Below are positions 7,075-10,564 of a DNA stretch of 10,564 bases, in pieces (position 1 is the stretch's first letter; every line of letters starts with the position of its first letter). The notes beneath the pieces were generated by a model, which did not search any database, had not been told where the DNA came from, and worked only from the letters and a program-made list of their open reading frames with translations. The translations under genes were made by a program, and so were the position numbers. The stretch comes from an uncultured Leuconostoc sp. (GTDB lineage Bacteria; Bacillota; Bacilli; Lactobacillales; Lactobacillaceae), in contig USIU01000027.1 of assembly GCA_900554745.1 (NCBI GenBank), positions 1 through 10,564 on the forward strand. The letters are read 5' to 3'.

Positions 7075-7897
7075 AATCATTAATACCTTAACTTATAGTG
7101 ATTCACCAGGGATTGCATGGCAAATTGAGCGCGTGCGGACGGGGCAAAGTGAGGCTTTGTGGCTGGCGACCCCGCATGAAGATGCGGTGCATCTAGTAAC
7201 AAAGTTAGGGCTATTACCACAACAAGTCTATGATATGTATGCACAACGGTATTTAACGGCAATTGATGACACGCAAGGCATTTGGTGGACAGATTTTCCG
7301 GTACCGGATGATGCCCAATTTTTAATTTACAATGACTGGACCAAGCATATTGTGAGTCGTGGCTATGATCGCGCCCGTGTCCGTTGGTTCAATGATGCGC
7401 AACGTTTTGTGCAAGCGGTGATTTGGCTGGACTTGAACGGTCAAACAGATTACAAAGAGATTTATCAGCGTAATGGGGCTTTGTTTGCCAAACAGTATTT
7501 TAGTGCAGGTGAGTTACAACAATCCGATTTTTATTTTGGTAAACAAAATGTCCAAGTACGTGATTTTTACTTTGAAGGGCATCGTAATTTTGTCTACGCG
7601 TATGATCAAAAATATGACGGGGCTGCTAGCTATTTAACCGCAGTATGTCAACGCCGGCCACAGGCAAAGTTTAATGTGACGCAGTTAGATCGTACCTTGG
7701 CGTTTGTCCCAAGTCAGACGACGTTAACGCTAGTCGATGGGGTGGTAGATGCTAAAGGTCGCTTACGGCCACAATTGGCAGAGATTCTACGTGACAAGGC
7801 CCATCCAATCACAACGGTGCGAGTATCAGCAGAGGACTTTCAAACCTTGCAAGCCTTCGGATTACCGTTACAAAAAGTCCAAGTCGTCACAATTTGA
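7064..7897 (+). CDS. Short GtfB-like glycosyltransferase partner protein
   Basis: A 277-residue protein that I match only by pattern to the N-terminal portion of GtfB, the non-catalytic chaperone/acceptor-binding subunit of GtfA-GtfB O-GlcNAc transferases. The matching region is about 76-160: DFPVPDDAQFLIYND, then VRWFNDAQRFVQAVIWLDLNGQTDYKEIYQRNG, FAKQYFSAGE and FYFGK, corresponding to the PVPDYW...VDWLDESGKV...YNRYGWRFAK part of GtfB in my memory. No EX7E or other donor-site motif is present. It is much shorter than the roughly 440 residues of streptococcal GtfB and lacks most of the C-terminal Rossmann-like half, yet the frame is clean, with no sign of decay. The start is the ATG at 7064, six bases after GGAGG (7053-7057), inside the end of the preceding gene. 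The 11-base overlap suggests coupled translation of the two as a complex. Family assignment is moderate; the role is inferred from the neighbour. Confidence 0.65.
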   Translation: MTIEIINTLTYSDSPGIAWQIERVRTGQSEALWLATPHEDAVHLVTKLGLLPQQVYDMYAQRYLTAIDDTQGIWWTDFPVPDDAQFLIYNDWTKHIVSRGYDRARVRWFNDAQRFVQAVIWLDLNGQTDYKEIYQRNGALFAKQYFSAGELQQSDFYFGKQNVQVRDFYFEGHRNFVYAYDQKYDGAASYLTAVCQRRPQAKFNVTQLDRTLAFVPSQTTLTLVDGVVDAKGRLRPQLAEILRDKAHPITTVRVSAEDFQTLQAFGLPLQKVQVVTI

Positions 7898-7911
7898 ATA
7901 CCTTTTCACAT

Positions 7912-7938
7912 ATCCCAACACAACGTTGGGATTTTGTT
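7912..7938 (+). terminator. Terminator of the glycosyltransferase pair
   Basis: A perfect 8-bp stem (7912-7919 with 7925-7932) with an ACAAC loop is followed by a T-rich tail interrupted by one G (TTTTGTT). It is weaker than the others in the window. The pgk -10 box begins 2 bases later. Confidence 0.65.
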
Positions 7939-7945
7939 CTATAAT
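7917..7945 (+). promoter_or_regulatory. pgk promoter
   Basis: A perfect -10 TATAAT lies at 7940-7945. The hexamer 17 bases upstream (AACACA, 7917-7922) matches a -35 in only its last three bases and sits within the preceding terminator stem. Start would be near 7952, with a leader of about 26 bases. For a gene expected to be strongly expressed, the poor -35 is surprising, so some read-through from upstream is possible. Confidence 0.55.
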
Positions 7946-7977
7946 AGGTATGTAAGAATAAAAATTTGGAGGCTATC

Positions 7978-9195
7978 ATGGCTAAATTGACTGTTTCAGA
8001 TTTGGAACTTTCAGGTAAGAAAGTATTGATGCGCGTTGACTTTAACGTGCCAATCAAGGCAGGCGTTATCGGAAACGATAACCGTATTGTGGCAGCATTG
8101 CCAACAATTAAGTACGTACTTGAACATGGTGGACGTGCGATCTTGTTCTCACACTTGGGTCGTATCAAGTCTGAAGATGATAAGAAAGACTTGTCATTGG
8201 CACCAGTTGCTAAGCGTTTAGGTGAATTGTTGGGTCAAGAAGTTAAGTTTGTCCCACAAACACGTGGTGCCGAACTGGAAGCTGCCATTGCAGATTTGAA
8301 AGACGGCGAAGTTTTGATGGTTGAAAACACACGTTTTGAAGACGTTGCGGATGGCCAAGAAGTTAAGAATGAATCAAAGAACAATGATGAATTAGGTAAG
8401 TACTGGGCATCATTGGGTGATGATATCTTCGTTAACGATGCTTTTGGTACAGCACACCGTGCCCACGCCTCAAACGTTGGTATTTCAGCAAACGTCTCAC
8501 AAGCAGCAGCAGGTTTCTTGATGGAAAAGGAAATCAAGTTCTTGGGTGACGCCGTAGCTAACCCAGTGCGTCCGTTTGTGGCCATCATTGGTGGGGCTAA
8601 GGTTTCAGATAAGATTGAAATCGTGAAGTCATTGCTTGAAAAGGCCGATAAGGTCATTGTCGGTGGTGGTATGGCCTATACTTTTGATGCAGCTAAGGGT
8701 TACAAGATTGGGAACTCATTGTTTGAAGCTGATAAGGTTGAATTGGCTAAGGAATTGATGGCTGAAGCAGGAGATAAGCTTGTTTTGCCAGTTGATTCAG
8801 TCGCCGCTGATGCTTTCTCAAATGATGCCAAGACAGAAGTTGTGGATGCAGCTGCTGGTATTCCTGATGGTTACATGGGACTAGACATCGGACCAAAGTC
8901 AGTGAAGTTGTTCCAAGACACATTAGATGGTGCCAAGACAGTTGTTTGGAACGGCCCAATGGGTGTCTTTGAAATGCCTAACTTTGCTAAGGGCACTTTG
9001 GCCATCGCTGAAGAATTAGTGAAGGTTACTGAAAACGGTGGCACAACAATTGTTGGTGGTGGTGATTCAACTGCAGCTGTACAACAATTAGGTGTTGCTG
9101 ACCAATTGTCACACATCTCAACTGGTGGTGGTGCCTCATTGGAATACCTTGAAGGCAAGGAATTGCCAGGGATTGCCGCAATTACAGAAAAGTAA
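7978..9195 (+). CDS. pgk: Phosphoglycerate kinase
   Basis: Catalyses 1,3-bisphosphoglycerate + ADP to 3-phosphoglycerate + ATP, the first ATP-yielding step of lower glycolysis, used here presumably downstream of the phosphoketolase pathway. The protein has 405 residues, normal for bacterial Pgk (about 390-410). Diagnostic stretches: KKVLMRVDFNVPI near the N terminus; the substrate-binding LFSHLGRI; MVENTRFED; the hinge-region FVAIIGGAKVSDKI; VVWNGPMGVFEM; and the nucleotide-binding GGGDSTAAV followed by STGGGASLEYLEG at the C terminus. The start is the ATG at 7978, five bases after TTGGAGG (7966-7972); the upstream in-frame TTG is part of that site. Codon use is visibly more biased than in the neighbours (AAG for Lys, TCA for Ser, GGT for Gly), as expected of a highly expressed gene. 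It stands alone between its own promoter and terminator, not in the gap-pgk-tpi operon usual in many Firmicutes. Confidence 0.99.
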   Translation: MAKLTVSDLELSGKKVLMRVDFNVPIKAGVIGNDNRIVAALPTIKYVLEHGGRAILFSHLGRIKSEDDKKDLSLAPVAKRLGELLGQEVKFVPQTRGAELEAAIADLKDGEVLMVENTRFEDVADGQEVKNESKNNDELGKYWASLGDDIFVNDAFGTAHRAHASNVGISANVSQAAAGFLMEKEIKFLGDAVANPVRPFVAIIGGAKVSDKIEIVKSLLEKADKVIVGGGMAYTFDAAKGYKIGNSLFEADKVELAKELMAEAGDKLVLPVDSVAADAFSNDAKTEVVDAAAGIPDGYMGLDIGPKSVKLFQDTLDGAKTVVWNGPMGVFEMPNFAKGTLAIAEELVKVTENGGTTIVGGGDSTAAVQQLGVADQLSHISTGGGASLEYLEGKELPGIAAITEK

Positions 9196-9200
9196 ACGTT

Positions 9201-9225
9201 AAAACAGCCAAACGGCTGTTTTTTT
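9201..9225 (+). terminator. pgk terminator
   Basis: A perfect 9-bp stem (9201-9209 with 9214-9222) with an AAAC loop runs into a seven-T tract ending at 9225. It starts 5 bases after the pgk stop codon. Confidence 0.92.
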
Positions 9226-9247
9226 AGTTGGTTTTGACAATGTTGGT

Positions 9248-9278
9248 TTCAGATAATTTTGGTAATGTCATGTATAAT
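9248..9278 (+). promoter_or_regulatory. Likely cysS promoter
   Basis: A perfect -10 TATAAT lies at 9273-9278. The best nearby -35 is weak (TTCAGA at 9248-9253, 19-base spacer). A consensus TTGACA at 9234-9239 lies too far upstream (33 bases) for this -10 and too close (12 bases) to a GATAAT at 9252, so its role is unclear. The transcript would begin near 9285, leaving a leader of only about 30 bases. Confidence 0.5.
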
Positions 9279-9315
9279 AGGACTAACGTAATCAACTAAG
9301 AATTAGGAGTGTCGT

Positions 9316-10564
9316 ATGATTCAGGTTTACAATACATTGTCTCGAGAAAAGGAAGTTTTCGAACCGCTAAAACCAGGTAAGGTGAGCATGTATGTCTGCG
9401 GACCGACAGTGTATAACTATATCCATATTGGGAATGCGCGATCAGCGATTGCTTTTGATGTGATTCGCCGCTACTTTGAATATCGTGGGTATATCGTCAA
9501 ATACGTTTCGAATTTTACCGATGTGGACGACAAAATTATCAAACGGGCTCGTGAAGAAGGCGTCGATGAAATGACCATTGCCAACACGTATGCGGATGCT
9601 TTTCATGCCGACACGTTGCCGCTCAACATTAAGCCAGCAACGATTCGATCACGCGCGACTGAAGTGATTCCTGATATCATCACATTTGTGCAAGATTTGA
9701 TTGAAAAAGGTTATGCGTATGAGTCAGCAGGGGATGTTTATTTCCGTGCTAAGCAATTTAAGGGCTATGGCATTTTGGCCCACCAAGACTTAACGGAAAT
9801 GACGGCGAATGCCGCTGGTCGTTTAGATGATGAGGAGCTGACCCGTAAAGAAGATCCCATTGACTTTGCCGTTTGGAAAGCGAGTCATGCTGATGATGAA
9901 ATCTCATGGGACTCACCATGGGGTAAAGGTCGCCCAGGATGGCACATTGAGTGCTCCGTGATGGCACAAAAATATTTGGGCAAAACCATTGATGTTCATG
10001 GTGGCGGTATTGATCTCGCTTTTCCACACCATACGAATGAAATTGCACAATCGGAAGCCCGTACGGGTCGAAAATTTGTGAATTACTGGCTACATAACGG
10101 TTTTGTCAATGTTGACAATGAAAAGATGTCGAAGTCGCTGGGTAATTTTACAACTTTACATGATATGTTAGCAGACTACGATGATCCCATGGCCATTCGT
10201 TATTTGCTTGCAACCACACACTATCGACGTCCGATTAACTATGCGCCGGACACTTTGGCACAGGCACGCGCAGCGTTAGAACGCATCCGAACAGGGTACC
10301 GTAATTTACAATTCCGCTTGGCAGATGCTGTACCTGGCGAAGAGGTGTCGGTAGCAACAACAATACAAGAACAGGTGCAAGCCTTTGAGTTGGCGATGGA
10401 TGATGATTTTAATGTCCCGAATGCAGTAGCTGCAATTTTTGAGTTGGTCACATTGGCTAATACGTATGCTGAAGCTACAACTGTTTACCGTGAGACAGTG
10501 ACATCACTACTCAACACCATTGAAATGTTAATGGGTGTTTTGGGGATTGATGGTTTAACAGGGG
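9316..10564 (+). CDS. cysS: Cysteine--tRNA ligase, C-terminus cut by window edge
   Basis: Activates cysteine with ATP and charges tRNA-Cys; a class I aminoacyl-tRNA synthetase. The 416 complete codons present cover most of the usual 460-470 residues, and the frame is open to the last base. Seen: YVCGPTVYNYIHIGNAR (26-42), holding the HIGH-type signature HIGN at 37-40 and zinc ligand Cys28; WHIECS with Cys213; FPHHTNE with His238 and Glu242, completing the Zn site by comparison with the E. coli enzyme; and KMSKS at 270-274. The DALR anticodon-binding region follows (AMDDDFNVPNAVAAIFEL). The ATG at 9316 has AGGAG at 9305-9309, six bases upstream. In many Bacillales cysS follows cysE, but here pgk precedes it with a terminator between, so it starts its own unit. 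Nothing appears broken; the missing end is only the window boundary. Confidence 0.98.
   Translation, partial: MIQVYNTLSREKEVFEPLKPGKVSMYVCGPTVYNYIHIGNARSAIAFDVIRRYFEYRGYIVKYVSNFTDVDDKIIKRAREEGVDEMTIANTYADAFHADTLPLNIKPATIRSRATEVIPDIITFVQDLIEKGYAYESAGDVYFRAKQFKGYGILAHQDLTEMTANAAGRLDDEELTRKEDPIDFAVWKASHADDEISWDSPWGKGRPGWHIECSVMAQKYLGKTIDVHGGGIDLAFPHHTNEIAQSEARTGRKFVNYWLHNGFVNVDNEKMSKSLGNFTTLHDMLADYDDPMAIRYLLATTHYRRPINYAPDTLAQARAALERIRTGYRNLQFRLADAVPGEEVSVATTIQEQVQAFELAMDDDFNVPNAVAAIFELVTLANTYAEATTVYRETVTSLLNTIEMLMGVLGIDGLTG

Noticed and set aside
8235..8657. Open frame of 140 codons on the minus strand
   Set aside because: Entirely antisense to pgk; a Ser/Ala-rich product arising from the strongly biased codons of pgk, not a gene.
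9196..9315. T-box riboswitch before cysS
   Set aside because: The space is too short, and there is no antiterminator/terminator pair after the pgk terminator.

Overview
The window looks like ordinary chromosome from a moderately GC-balanced, heterofermentative lactic acid bacterium of the Lactobacillaceae, with Weissella (W. cibaria/confusa type) as my best guess. The reasons are AGGAGG-type ribosome binding sites and short U-tailed terminators between every transcription unit, a monocistronic pgk, the DHA2 transporter/DUF4811 pair, and a GtfA/GtfB-like glycosyltransferase pair as found in lactobacilli. The genus is an inference from composition and gene content and was not checked against a database. 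All seven genes lie on the + strand, and the last is cut by the window edge. I see no tRNA, rRNA, insertion sequence, CRISPR array or prophage gene.

Layout. Bases 1-85 hold two intrinsic terminators in tandem, ending whatever lies upstream. A consensus -10 at 107 then starts the helD unit (about 147-2513, TTG start inferred). It encodes the RNA-polymerase recycling ATPase HelD and overlaps by 4 bases a 224-residue, N-terminally short relative of type I pantothenate kinase (2510-3184). A terminator at 3193 doubles as the -35 box and possible operator of the next unit. That unit is a 14-helix DHA2-type drug efflux transporter (3311-4813), followed 1 base later by a two-helix membrane-anchored DUF4811 protein (4815-5495). 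After another terminator with an overlapping extended -10 promoter comes a two-gene unit. Its first gene is a retaining GT4 glycosyltransferase resembling GtfA of protein O-glycosylation systems (5623-7074). Its second gene overlaps the first by 11 bases and is a short protein resembling the N-terminal part of the GtfB partner (7064-7897). pgk (7978-9195) has its own promoter and terminator and highly biased codon use. cysS (from 9316, incomplete) ends the window and has no room for a T-box leader.

How the genes work together. There is no single pathway. Three two-gene operons (transcription recycling plus a CoA-type kinase; efflux plus accessory membrane protein; glycosyltransferase plus partner) sit beside two housekeeping singletons for glycolysis and tRNA charging. 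The intergenic regions are very compact: terminators and promoters overlap or abut at each junction.

Nothing here amounts to a clear new defence or mobile system. The points most worth a second look are the short CoaA-like kinase with changed substrate-pocket residues, the shortened GtfB-like partner, and the terminator/operator/-35 overlap before the efflux genes.
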